From assembly GCA_025363535.1 (NCBI GenBank), contig JANYDP010000002.1, positions 1 through 11,900 on the forward strand: 11,900 nt of DNA, written 5' to 3'. Of this stretch, positions 6,304 through 11,900 are shown piece after piece. The stretch is from Verrucomicrobiota bacterium. Its GTDB lineage: Bacteria; Verrucomicrobiota; Verrucomicrobiia; Limisphaerales; CAIQOK01. A program made the position numbers and the translations under genes. The stretch's first letter is position 1; each line of letters begins with the position of its first letter. The notes under the pieces are model-generated. The model was not told the origin of the DNA, made no database searches, and saw only the letters and a list, made by a program, of their open reading frames with translations.

Positions 6304-7461
6304 TCACGGCTTGAGCGTGATCGTCACCCACTCCGGATTGGTAAAATCCCATTCGCCGGACAGGATCCGGCAGAAGGTGGCGACCAGCCGCCGCGCTTTC
6401 AAATCGCTCAGTTCAGGGTGCAGATAAGCACCATAGACCAGCTTGGTTTTTTTGCCGGGCAACTCGGGCACCGCGACGCGCACCGGCGCGCTCCACGGGC
6501 CTTCGGGACGTTCGGCTGCGCGCAGTTGGATTTCGCGCGGATGAAAAAAATCCGACGAGGTGGCCATCAGCCAAGCGTGCAAGTCCGCATTCCAATTAAC
6601 GGACACCTGGCCGTAAGCCTCGCGCAGAATCACCGTCGCGTTGGTGCGTTGCGGCGACCAATTCCTGCCGGTGAAAAATTCATACGCGGCGGGGCTTTCG
6701 ATTTGCGCGGATAAAACACGGGCGAGCACCAGGCCTTTGGGTTGGCTGCTGATTTCATAGAGGTAAAGAAAATCCCCGTCTTGCAGAACCTGGATCGGCT
6801 CCACGGGAAATTTCCACGCGCCCTTGGGCCGCAACCGCGTGAAGTGCTGCAACGGTTTGTCCGCCACCGCCAGTCCGCCGCCGGTGCTGCGAAAATTCCA
6901 CGGCCCCGGCCCCGGGGTTTGCTCAATCATCGAATAGAAAAGATAAATGCGCTCACCGACAGTGGCTCCGCCCAGCGGCCACATACGGTTGGTCGCGGCG
7001 GATTCTTCGGGGAACAGCACGAGCGGATTTTCGGCAACGCCGTTTGGATTCACAAAATATTCCAGCGCGGGCGGCAGATTGGTTTTCGTCGCCGGCAGAA
7101 ACGCGATGGTGGTGCCGACCATGCCGGTGGTCGTGAAGGTGTCGCCGAACAACCACAACGCGCCGCCGGGAACCGCAATCGCCTGCGCGCCGTCCTGGAA
7201 CCGGACGCCTGCGCGTGGCTGGCTCTCGGAAAAAATGGACGGGCCAAACTCGGCGTGTTCAATGCGGAGTGAAACCTCGGCGCAATGACCCGCAAAAAAA
7301 CCTGCGGACAAAGCAACGGCCGAGAAGATGCCCAAGAACCGGCGGCGTTGGTAGGACGCGGCACTCCGTGCGCGCCGGGGTTCGACTTCGCGGCGGACGG
7401 CGCGCACGGAGTGCCGCGCCCTACCAGTATCTCCACTGGAAGAATTGTTCACCCGTTTCAT
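6304..7461 (-). CDS. Secreted DUF4185-like five-bladed beta-propeller protein
   Basis: A 385-residue exported protein resembling the DUF4185 family, five-bladed propellers related in fold to GH43/GH62-type glycosidases. Seen: LWLFGDTF (102-109, the family's 'vfGDT' signature) and NPNGVAENPL with RMWPLGGATVGERIYLFYS. Further on are WNFRSTGGGLAV, LYLYEIS and a C-terminal blade ending EWDFTNPEWVTITL. The start at 7461 is chosen because its ATG overlaps the GH43 stop (ATGA, 7461-7458). An upstream in-frame start at 7500 would lie inside the GH43 gene. The signal peptide is twin-arginine-like: QRRRFLG (38-44), then a hydrophobic stretch to about 60. Residues 13-38 in front of it are encoded by a 76-bp palindromic repeat (7350-7425), giving an Arg-rich n-region such as GRARHSVRA. 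With a GH43 enzyme before it and a transporter after it, a role in handling an arabinan-type glycan is likely, but catalysis is unproven. Confidence 0.75.
   Translation of the reverse strand: MKRVNNSSSGDTGRARHSVRAVRREVEPRRARSAASYQRRRFLGIFSAVALSAGFFAGHCAEVSLRIEHAEFGPSIFSESQPRAGVRFQDGAQAIAVPGGALWLFGDTFTTTGMVGTTIAFLPATKTNLPPALEYFVNPNGVAENPLVLFPEESAATNRMWPLGGATVGERIYLFYSMIEQTPGPGPWNFRSTGGGLAVADKPLQHFTRLRPKGAWKFPVEPIQVLQDGDFLYLYEISSQPKGLVLARVLSAQIESPAAYEFFTGRNWSPQRTNATVILREAYGQVSVNWNADLHAWLMATSSDFFHPREIQLRAAERPEGPWSAPVRVAVPELPGKKTKLVYGAYLHPELSDLKARRLVATFCRILSGEWDFTNPEWVTITLKP
7350..7425. repeat. 76-bp palindromic repeat inside the DUF4185-like gene
   Basis: The left arm at 7350-7376 and right arm at 7399-7425 are 27 bases each and complementary at 26 positions, with a 22-base loop. 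The single mismatch (7356 against 7419) becomes a G-U pair in the minus-strand transcript, so the whole 27-bp RNA stem can form. It begins GGTAGGACGCGGCACTCCGT on the plus strand. The encoded peptides (VGRGTPCAP, GRARHSVRA) are ones I remember as common spurious annotations in Verrucomicrobiota, so this is very probably a dispersed repeat. No target-site duplication is obvious. It lies within codons 13-38 and causes no stop or frameshift. Confidence 0.85.
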
Positions 7462-8447
7462 TTCAGTTTTTTCGCGCCGGGCCAGCCGTCGTCGCTCCAC
7501 TCCAACGGCCCCACGGCCAGACGCGAGCGGCCTTCAGTATTCGCGTCGTAATAATGATAGCTGAACCAGTTCGTGCCGCCGTCGTTGAGAATACCGATGT
7601 GGCCGGGGCCGATGAACGACCCGGTGCTTTCAAGAAACATCGAGCCGCCGCTGTCGCCCAGGTCTTTGCCGTCGCGATCCAAATACGGCCCGGTGATTTT
7701 TGGGCTGCGACCGACGCGAACTTCGTACGTGCTGTTCGTCCCGCGACAGCATTGTCCCCAGTTGACGAACAGAAAATAAAATTCGCCATGCCGCGTCAGA
7801 CACGAAGCCTCGATGGAATTGTTCGAATGATTCCAGGCGAGCCGCTGGGGCGAGATGTTGGTTTCTGGGCGCAGTCCGGTCTGGGGATCGAGTTGAATCA
7901 AATAAATGCCAGTCCAGTAAGAGCCGAAGGTCATCCACAATTTTCCATCCGCATCCAGCATGACACTGGGATCAATCGTATTAAACGCGCTGCCGTTGGT
8001 GGACTGGATGACCGGGCCGCAATCGGTCCAGTGGAAATTGGTGGAGGAATTGTCCAGCGTCCGGTTCGTCGCCAGCGCGATGGCCGAGAGTTGTTTGCCC
8101 CAGGTGGAGATGCAGTAATACAGGTAGAACCGGTCGCCAACGCGGACGACGTCCGGCGCCCAGCAGCCGCGGAAATCCGGCACGGCGTCGAACGTCCACG
8201 CGGGCATTTGATTGAACACCGCCGGCCCGTTGGTCCAATGGACGAGGTCGGGGGAGGATTTGGACAACACGCCACGCCCGGTGCCGAACACGTAGTAGCG
8301 GCCGTTCTCCTTGACGATGGAGGACGGGTCGTGGATGAACGTTTGCCCGGTGAGCGGCAGCGGCTCGGTTTTCGTGCCGGCGCAAAACCCGGTCAGCGTC
8401 AGGCCGGCCACGGCGCAAACGGTGCAGCGAAGCAAAGGAAATTGCAT
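7458..8447 (-). CDS. GH43 arabinan endo-1,5-alpha-L-arabinosidase (endo-arabinanase), secreted
   Basis: A 329-residue single-domain glycoside hydrolase of family 43, closest to the endo-arabinanases (EC 3.2.1.99) that cut the alpha-1,5-arabinan backbone of pectin. All three catalytic positions are present: general base D40 in FIHDPS, the pKa-setting D159 in TIDPSVM, and general acid E213 in SIEASC. Family-specific blocks are WAPDVV (97-102), MTFGSYWTGIYLIQLDP (172-188), NWGQCCRGTNSTYEVRVGRS (229-248) and GPGHIG (280-285). In relatives the GPGH histidine (here H283) binds a metal at the active site. An N-terminal Sec signal (MQFPLLRC to GFCAG, about 1-24) points to export; there is no carbohydrate-binding module. 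The ATG at 8447 is preferred because it places the signal peptide correctly; a GTG at 8480 would add 11 polar residues. It is the first gene of a three-gene operon and is divergent from the cytochrome gene. Confidence 0.9.
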   Translation of the reverse strand: MQFPLLRCTVCAVAGLTLTGFCAGTKTEPLPLTGQTFIHDPSSIVKENGRYYVFGTGRGVLSKSSPDLVHWTNGPAVFNQMPAWTFDAVPDFRGCWAPDVVRVGDRFYLYYCISTWGKQLSAIALATNRTLDNSSTNFHWTDCGPVIQSTNGSAFNTIDPSVMLDADGKLWMTFGSYWTGIYLIQLDPQTGLRPETNISPQRLAWNHSNNSIEASCLTRHGEFYFLFVNWGQCCRGTNSTYEVRVGRSPKITGPYLDRDGKDLGDSGGSMFLESTGSFIGPGHIGILNDGGTNWFSYHYYDANTEGRSRLAVGPLEWSDDGWPGAKKLK

Positions 8448-8473
8448 GGGCCGACTGTGCCACGAGCCGCTGG

Positions 8474-8519
8474 AAATCACGAGCGGGAAAATGCCGCCCC
8501 GCTAAATCACGCGTGATTT
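8474..8519. promoter_or_regulatory. Candidate operator in the divergent spacer: perfect 16-bp palindrome plus a third half-site
   Basis: AAATCACGCGTGATTT (8504-8519) is a perfect palindrome made of two AAATCACG half-sites. A third identical AAATCACG lies at 8474-8481, exactly 30 bp away, about three turns of the helix and therefore on the same face. The palindrome ends 15 bp before a good -10 box for the cytochrome gene (TATGAT, 8535-8540), so a bound protein would cover its -35 region. The site is also upstream of the GH43 start, which suits control of both genes by one regulator. No regulator gene is in the window, and I do not assign a regulator family. Confidence 0.45.
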
Positions 8520-8535
8520 TCCGGCGGCGCGCTGT

Positions 8536-11500
8536 ATGATGTCCGGCATCATTGCTGCCACCGTCATGTTGCGAAGCGTTGTTACTTTCGGATTTGTTTT
8601 CGGGCTGCTGTCGTCCCTGCCCGCCGCCGAGCCGGGGCGCGTGGATTTCAATTTCCAAATCCGGCCGCTGCTCTCCGACCGCTGCTTCAAATGCCACGGC
8701 CCGGACGAGAAGGCGCGCAAGAAAAAACTCCGGCTCGACCAGCACGACGGCATGTTCAAGGAGCTGGAGGACGACTTCGCGGTGGTGAAACCGGGCGACA
8801 CGAACCACAGCGAACTCATCCGCCGCATCGTCGCCACGGATCCCGACGAGGTGATGCCGCCGGAAGATTCGCAGTTGAAACTGTCCGCCGCCGAAAAGAA
8901 CCTGCTCGTCCGCTGGGTCGCGCAGGGCGCGGAGTTCAAACCGCACTGGTCGCTGATTCCCGTCGGCAAAGTATCGCCACCGCCGGAAAAAAATTCCTGG
9001 GCGCGCACTCCGATTGATGCGTTCGTGCTGGCCAAAATCGACGCGGAAAAACTTTCGCCCGCACCCGAAGCGTCGCGTGAAGTATTGCTGCGGCGGCTGG
9101 CGTTTGATCTCACCGGTTTGCCGCCGTCGGTGGCGGAGCTGGATGCGTTTCAGGCCGACACTTCCACGAATGCCTATGAGCGCGCGGTGGATCGCTATCT
9201 GAATTCAGCCGCCTACGGTGAACGCATGGCGCAGGACTGGCTTGACCTCGCACGCTTCGCCGACACCTACGGCTATCAGCAGGACATGGAGCGCGACATG
9301 TCGCCGTGGCGCGATTGGGTCATCAAGTCGTTCAATGAAAATCTTCTCTATGACCAGTTTCTCGTCTGGCAGCTCGCCGGTGATCTGCTGCCGCGCGCAA
9401 CGCGTGATCAGAGGCTGGCCACAGCGTTCAACCGCCTGCATCGTCAGACGAACGAGGGCGGCAGCATTGACGAGGAGTTCCGCGCCGAATACGCCGTGGA
9501 CCGTGTGAGCACCGTCGGCACGGCGATGCTCGGCCTGACCGTCGGCTGCGCGCGTTGTCATGATCACAAATACGATCCCATCAAGCAGCGCGACTTCTAT
9601 TCGCTCGCCGCCTTCTTCAACAACATTGACGAGTCGGGGATGTATTCGCATTTCACACAGGCCACACCGACGCCGACGCTGCTGCTCTGGCCGGAAAACA
9701 AATCCGCCGAGGCTGCGGTGCTCTCGAATCAAATCGTCGCCGCCGAACAACATCTGGAAATCATCCGCCGCGAAGTCGGCGAATCATTTCAAGACTGGCT
9801 CAAGGCCGGCGGAAAAGTTTATGTGCCGAGGCCGGCGGCGCATTTTACTTTTGACACCGTCGTCGGCACCAACACGCCGGACAGTCTTTCCACAAATTTT
9901 TTCAGGCTGGAAGACGGACCGGTGCTGGTCAGCGGAGCGCCGATCTTCCGATCGGCTCGCACCGAGCAGCCGCCTGCTCACGCCGATCAGGAGATCGGCG
10001 CTCCGACCAATTACGCACTCCAGTTCAGCGGCGACAATCAGGCGGTCTGCAAAGGCGTGGGCCACTTCTCTCGCGCCGACACGTTTTCATTCAGCCTCTG
10101 GCTCAAACCGCCGGAGCGCCAGGATCGCGCCGTGGTGCTGCATCATTCGCGCGCGTGGGCGGATTCCGGCAGTCGCGGCTACGAACTCGTGTTGGATCAC
10201 GGACGACCGTCCTTCGGGCTGATTCATTTCTGGCCGGGCAACGCCGTTGTCGTGCGCGCCAAACAAGCGTTGCCGACGAACGAGTGGTCGCAAATCGTCG
10301 TGACTTACGACGGCTCCAGCCGCGCGGTGGGGATTCAGATTTATCTCAACGGCGTTCCGCTCAAAACCGAAGTCGTGCGCGACAATCTTTACAAGGACAT
10401 CGTGCATCGCAAGGAATGGGGCGACCTGGAAGTCGGCAAAATTAACCTCACGCTTGCCGGTCGTTTCCGCGACAGCGGATTCAAGAATGGTTTGATTGAC
10501 GACCTGCAAGTGTTCGATGTCGCGTTGACCGCGCCGGAAGTTTTGTCGCTCGCGAAGGCCAGCAATTCTATTGCTTCGCTCGATTATTTCCTCGCCCGTC
10601 AATACGAGCCATACCAATCCGCACAGGCCGCATTGAAAAACCTTCGCGCGCAGGAAAACGCGCTCTTCAACGACATTCCTGAAATCATGACGATGCGGGA
10701 AATGCCGCAGTCGCGTCCGACCTTTGTCCTTAAGCGCGGCTCCTACGATGCGCCCGGCGATCCCGTCGAGCGCGACACGCCCGCGAGCATTTTGTCTTTT
10801 CCGACCCATGCGCCGCGCAACCGCCTCGGCCTCGCGCAGTGGATGGTTGACCGTCAGAATCCGCTGACCGCGCGCGTCGTGGTGAACCGCATCTGGAAAA
10901 TGCATTTCGGCCGCGGCATCGTCGCGACACCGGATGATTTTGGCAGCCAAGGAAAACTGCCGTCGCATCCCGAGCTGCTCGAATGGCTCGCGGGCTGGTT
11001 CATGGACAACGGCTGGGATGTGAAAGCACTGCACCGGCTCATTGTGAATTCGGCGACGTATCAGCAGTCATCGCAGGCTTCACACGAACTTGTCGAGCGC
11101 GATCCGTTCAATCTGCTGCTCGCGCGCGGGCCGAAGCAACGCCTGCAAGCCGAGCAAATCCGTGACAGCGCACTGGCCGCGAGCGGCCTGTTGAACCGCA
11201 CGATTGGCGGGCCGAGCGTGAAGCCATATCAGCCGGCGGGACTCTGGGAGGCGGGCGGCACCGGCGCGAAATACACGCAGGATACGGGCGACAAACTGTA
11301 TCGCCGCAGCCTCTACACGTTCGTGAAGCGCACCTCGCCGCCGCCGTCGCTGCTGACGTTCGACGCCACATCGCGCGAAGTCTGCACCGCCAAACGCGAG
11401 ACCACCACGACCCCGTTGCAGGCGCTGGTGCTGATGAACGACCCGCAGTTCATCGAGGCATCGCGAGCCATGGGCCAGCGGCTGCTGAAAACATTTCCGG

Positions 11501-11757
11501 GTGACGAAAACGCGCAGATCCGCGAAGCCTTCCGCGAACTGACCGGACGTTTGCCGGATGAAAAGGAAACCGCGATTTTGCGGCAGTTGTTTACCGAGCA
11601 AAAGGATTTTTACGCAAAGAAATCCGGTGAAGCAGACAAGCTGCTCACCACCGGCGAATCGAAACGGGACGAGAGATTGCCGCCCGCTGATTTTGCCGCG
11701 ACGACAATCCTCGTCAATACGATCATGAACTTTGATGAATTCGTGATGGAGCGATGA
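8536..11757 (+). CDS. Planctomycete-type cytochrome c protein: PSC1 - DUF1549 - LamG - DUF1553
   Basis: A 1073-residue exported multidomain protein typical of Planctomycetota and Verrucomicrobiota. Order: a signal peptide ending near LPAAEP; a PSC1 cytochrome-c-like domain with heme motif CFKCH (50-54) and downstream VMPPED (107-111 region); DUF1549 (about 155-365) holding a second CxxCH, CARCH (338-342). Next is a LamG/concanavalin-like domain (about 496-665; FSFSLWLKP, FKNGLIDDLQVFD), then DUF1553 (about 755-1070; RNRLGLAQWMVDRQNPLTAR, VNRIWKMHFGRGIV, NFDEFVM at the end). Such proteins are thought to be periplasmic or surface redox/binding proteins tied to polysaccharide use; their reaction is unknown. 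The start could instead be the ATG at 8566, which gives a cleaner signal peptide. In that case TATGAT at 8535-8540 is the -10 box. A palindromic repeat encodes residues 467-490, just before the LamG domain. The stop overlaps the next ATG (11754-11757). Confidence 0.93.
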   Translation: MMSGIIAATVMLRSVVTFGFVFGLLSSLPAAEPGRVDFNFQIRPLLSDRCFKCHGPDEKARKKKLRLDQHDGMFKELEDDFAVVKPGDTNHSELIRRIVATDPDEVMPPEDSQLKLSAAEKNLLVRWVAQGAEFKPHWSLIPVGKVSPPPEKNSWARTPIDAFVLAKIDAEKLSPAPEASREVLLRRLAFDLTGLPPSVAELDAFQADTSTNAYERAVDRYLNSAAYGERMAQDWLDLARFADTYGYQQDMERDMSPWRDWVIKSFNENLLYDQFLVWQLAGDLLPRATRDQRLATAFNRLHRQTNEGGSIDEEFRAEYAVDRVSTVGTAMLGLTVGCARCHDHKYDPIKQRDFYSLAAFFNNIDESGMYSHFTQATPTPTLLLWPENKSAEAAVLSNQIVAAEQHLEIIRREVGESFQDWLKAGGKVYVPRPAAHFTFDTVVGTNTPDSLSTNFFRLEDGPVLVSGAPIFRSARTEQPPAHADQEIGAPTNYALQFSGDNQAVCKGVGHFSRADTFSFSLWLKPPERQDRAVVLHHSRAWADSGSRGYELVLDHGRPSFGLIHFWPGNAVVVRAKQALPTNEWSQIVVTYDGSSRAVGIQIYLNGVPLKTEVVRDNLYKDIVHRKEWGDLEVGKINLTLAGRFRDSGFKNGLIDDLQVFDVALTAPEVLSLAKASNSIASLDYFLARQYEPYQSAQAALKNLRAQENALFNDIPEIMTMREMPQSRPTFVLKRGSYDAPGDPVERDTPASILSFPTHAPRNRLGLAQWMVDRQNPLTARVVVNRIWKMHFGRGIVATPDDFGSQGKLPSHPELLEWLAGWFMDNGWDVKALHRLIVNSATYQQSSQASHELVERDPFNLLLARGPKQRLQAEQIRDSALAASGLLNRTIGGPSVKPYQPAGLWEAGGTGAKYTQDTGDKLYRRSLYTFVKRTSPPPSLLTFDATSREVCTAKRETTTTPLQALVLMNDPQFIEASRAMGQRLLKTFPGDENAQIREAFRELTGRLPDEKETAILRQLFTEQKDFYAKKSGEADKLLTTGESKRDERLPPADFAATTILVNTIMNFDEFVMER
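9933..10005. repeat. 73-bp inverted repeat embedded in the cytochrome gene
   Basis: Arms 9933-9956 and 9982-10005 are complementary at 22 of 24 positions; of the other two, one (9947/9991) can form a wobble pair. Inside, GAGCAG (9964-9969) pairs with CTGCTC (9974-9979) around CCGC. The outer arm starts CGGAGCGCCGATCT. I recall very similar GGAGCGCCGATC repeats as common between genes in Verrucomicrobiota, so this looks like a dispersed element that landed in frame. It is unrelated in sequence to the repeats at 499, 7350 and 11789. It encodes residues 467-490 of the cytochrome protein without a stop. Confidence 0.75.
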
Positions 11758-11900
11758 AAACCAGACGACACATCGCCGTTGCCTTGCACAATCCCAAAGG
11801 GATTGCGTCTTGCAGCCCAGGGTTGCGAGGCACGAGCTACCCTGGGTCAATGGTTCAAAATAATTTTCAACCCCAACGGGGTTGCGTCACCAGCAGGTCA
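11754..11900 (+). CDS. Start of a coupled downstream ORF (partial), expected position of a DUF1501 gene
   Basis: The ATG at 11754 overlaps the cytochrome stop codon (ATGA) and opens a frame with no stop through the right edge, 49 codons so far. It begins MKTRRHIAVALHNPKG. In PSD1-type gene pairs the next gene usually encodes a DUF1501 protein, whose N-terminus often carries a twin-arginine 'TRR.F' motif, so TRRH could be the remains of one. From about residue 12 onward the frame is a translation of the three-hairpin repeat at 11789-11884 and has no domain character. Either the gene tolerates a repeat-coded segment near its start, or this ATG is chance and the true start lies beyond the window. 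Confidence 0.4.
   Translation, partial: MKTRRHIAVALHNPKGIASCSPGLRGTSYPGSMVQNNFQPQRGCVTSRS
11789..11884. repeat. Three-hairpin palindromic repeat at the right edge
   Basis: The first hairpin is CAATCCC-AAA-GGGATTG (11789-11805). A middle one has arms CCCAGGGT (11816-11823) and ACCCTGGG (11839-11846) around a 15-base loop. The third is CAACCCC-AAC-GGGGTTG (11868-11884). The outer two share a 7-bp stem and 3-base loop, and each is followed by CGTC, so they are diverged copies of one unit. The plan (small, large, small) matches the element at 499-578, and the middle stems of both contain CCCTGGG. It follows the cytochrome stop by 31 bases and may continue beyond the window. Confidence 0.75.

Noticed and set aside
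7350..7425. Possible frameshift or pseudogene at the start of the DUF4185-like gene
   Set aside because: The repeat leaves the frame intact from the ATGA start through the signal peptide and the whole propeller domain, so the gene appears functional.
7215..8516. Plus-strand open frame of 433 codons opposite GH43 and the DUF4185-like gene
   Set aside because: Arg/Ala/Gly-rich shadow; the minus strand shows intact GH43 catalytic motifs. The embedded VGRTRHSVRA-like peptide comes from the palindromic repeat.
7981..8946. Minus-strand frame of 321 codons spanning the divergent spacer
   Set aside because: It is antisense to the cytochrome gene and out of frame with GH43, has no domain, and would read across the promoter region of both real genes.

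Overview
The window looks like chromosomal DNA of a Verrucomicrobiota bacterium, probably from the Pedosphaera/Limisphaerales side of the phylum. The evidence is a large planctomycete/verrucomicrobial-type cytochrome c protein with DUF1549 and DUF1553 domains, high GC content, near absence of Shine-Dalgarno sequences, and several families of palindromic repeats that I associate with these genomes. No tRNA, rRNA, CRISPR array, transposase or phage gene is visible.

Layout. Positions 1-58 hold the first 19 codons of a leftward gene that leaves the window. Positions 59-653 have no convincing gene, but contain a three-hairpin palindromic repeat (499-578), a short second repeat (591-615) and two similar promoters, each placed so that transcription would start almost on the ATG. 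A 46-codon small ORF overlaps a GNAT acetyltransferase gene (766-1287). A strong terminator (1306-1341) separates that gene from a convergent BI-1/YccA membrane protein gene (1365-2063, minus). Going right come a DUF4337 membrane protein, a YghZ/Gpr-type aldo-keto reductase and, coupled to it by an ATGA overlap, a lipoprotein with a probable papain-like (NlpC/P60-like) fold.

From 4933 to 8447 the minus strand carries a compact carbohydrate-use operon: a secreted GH43 endo-arabinanase, then (ATGA overlap) a secreted DUF4185-like beta-propeller protein, then (21 bp gap) a 12-helix sugar/nucleoside-type MFS transporter. A simple reading is that the first two act on an arabinose-containing glycan outside the cytoplasm and the third imports the product. 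Divergent from this operon, across a short spacer with a perfect 16-bp palindrome and a third half-site 30 bp away, lies the 1073-residue cytochrome c/DUF1549/LamG/DUF1553 gene. It overlaps (ATGA) an ORF that runs off the right edge, where a DUF1501 partner would normally be expected.

The most unusual signal is that long palindromic repeats lie inside reading frames. A 76-bp hairpin (27-bp arms) encodes about 26 residues in front of the signal peptide of the DUF4185-like protein. A different 73-bp inverted repeat encodes about 24 residues just before the LamG domain of the cytochrome protein. A third, three-hairpin repeat stays open in the frame of the coupled ORF at the right edge. This resembles the protein-coding palindromic elements known from Rickettsia, but in unrelated sequence families. 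It is the part of the window most worth checking.
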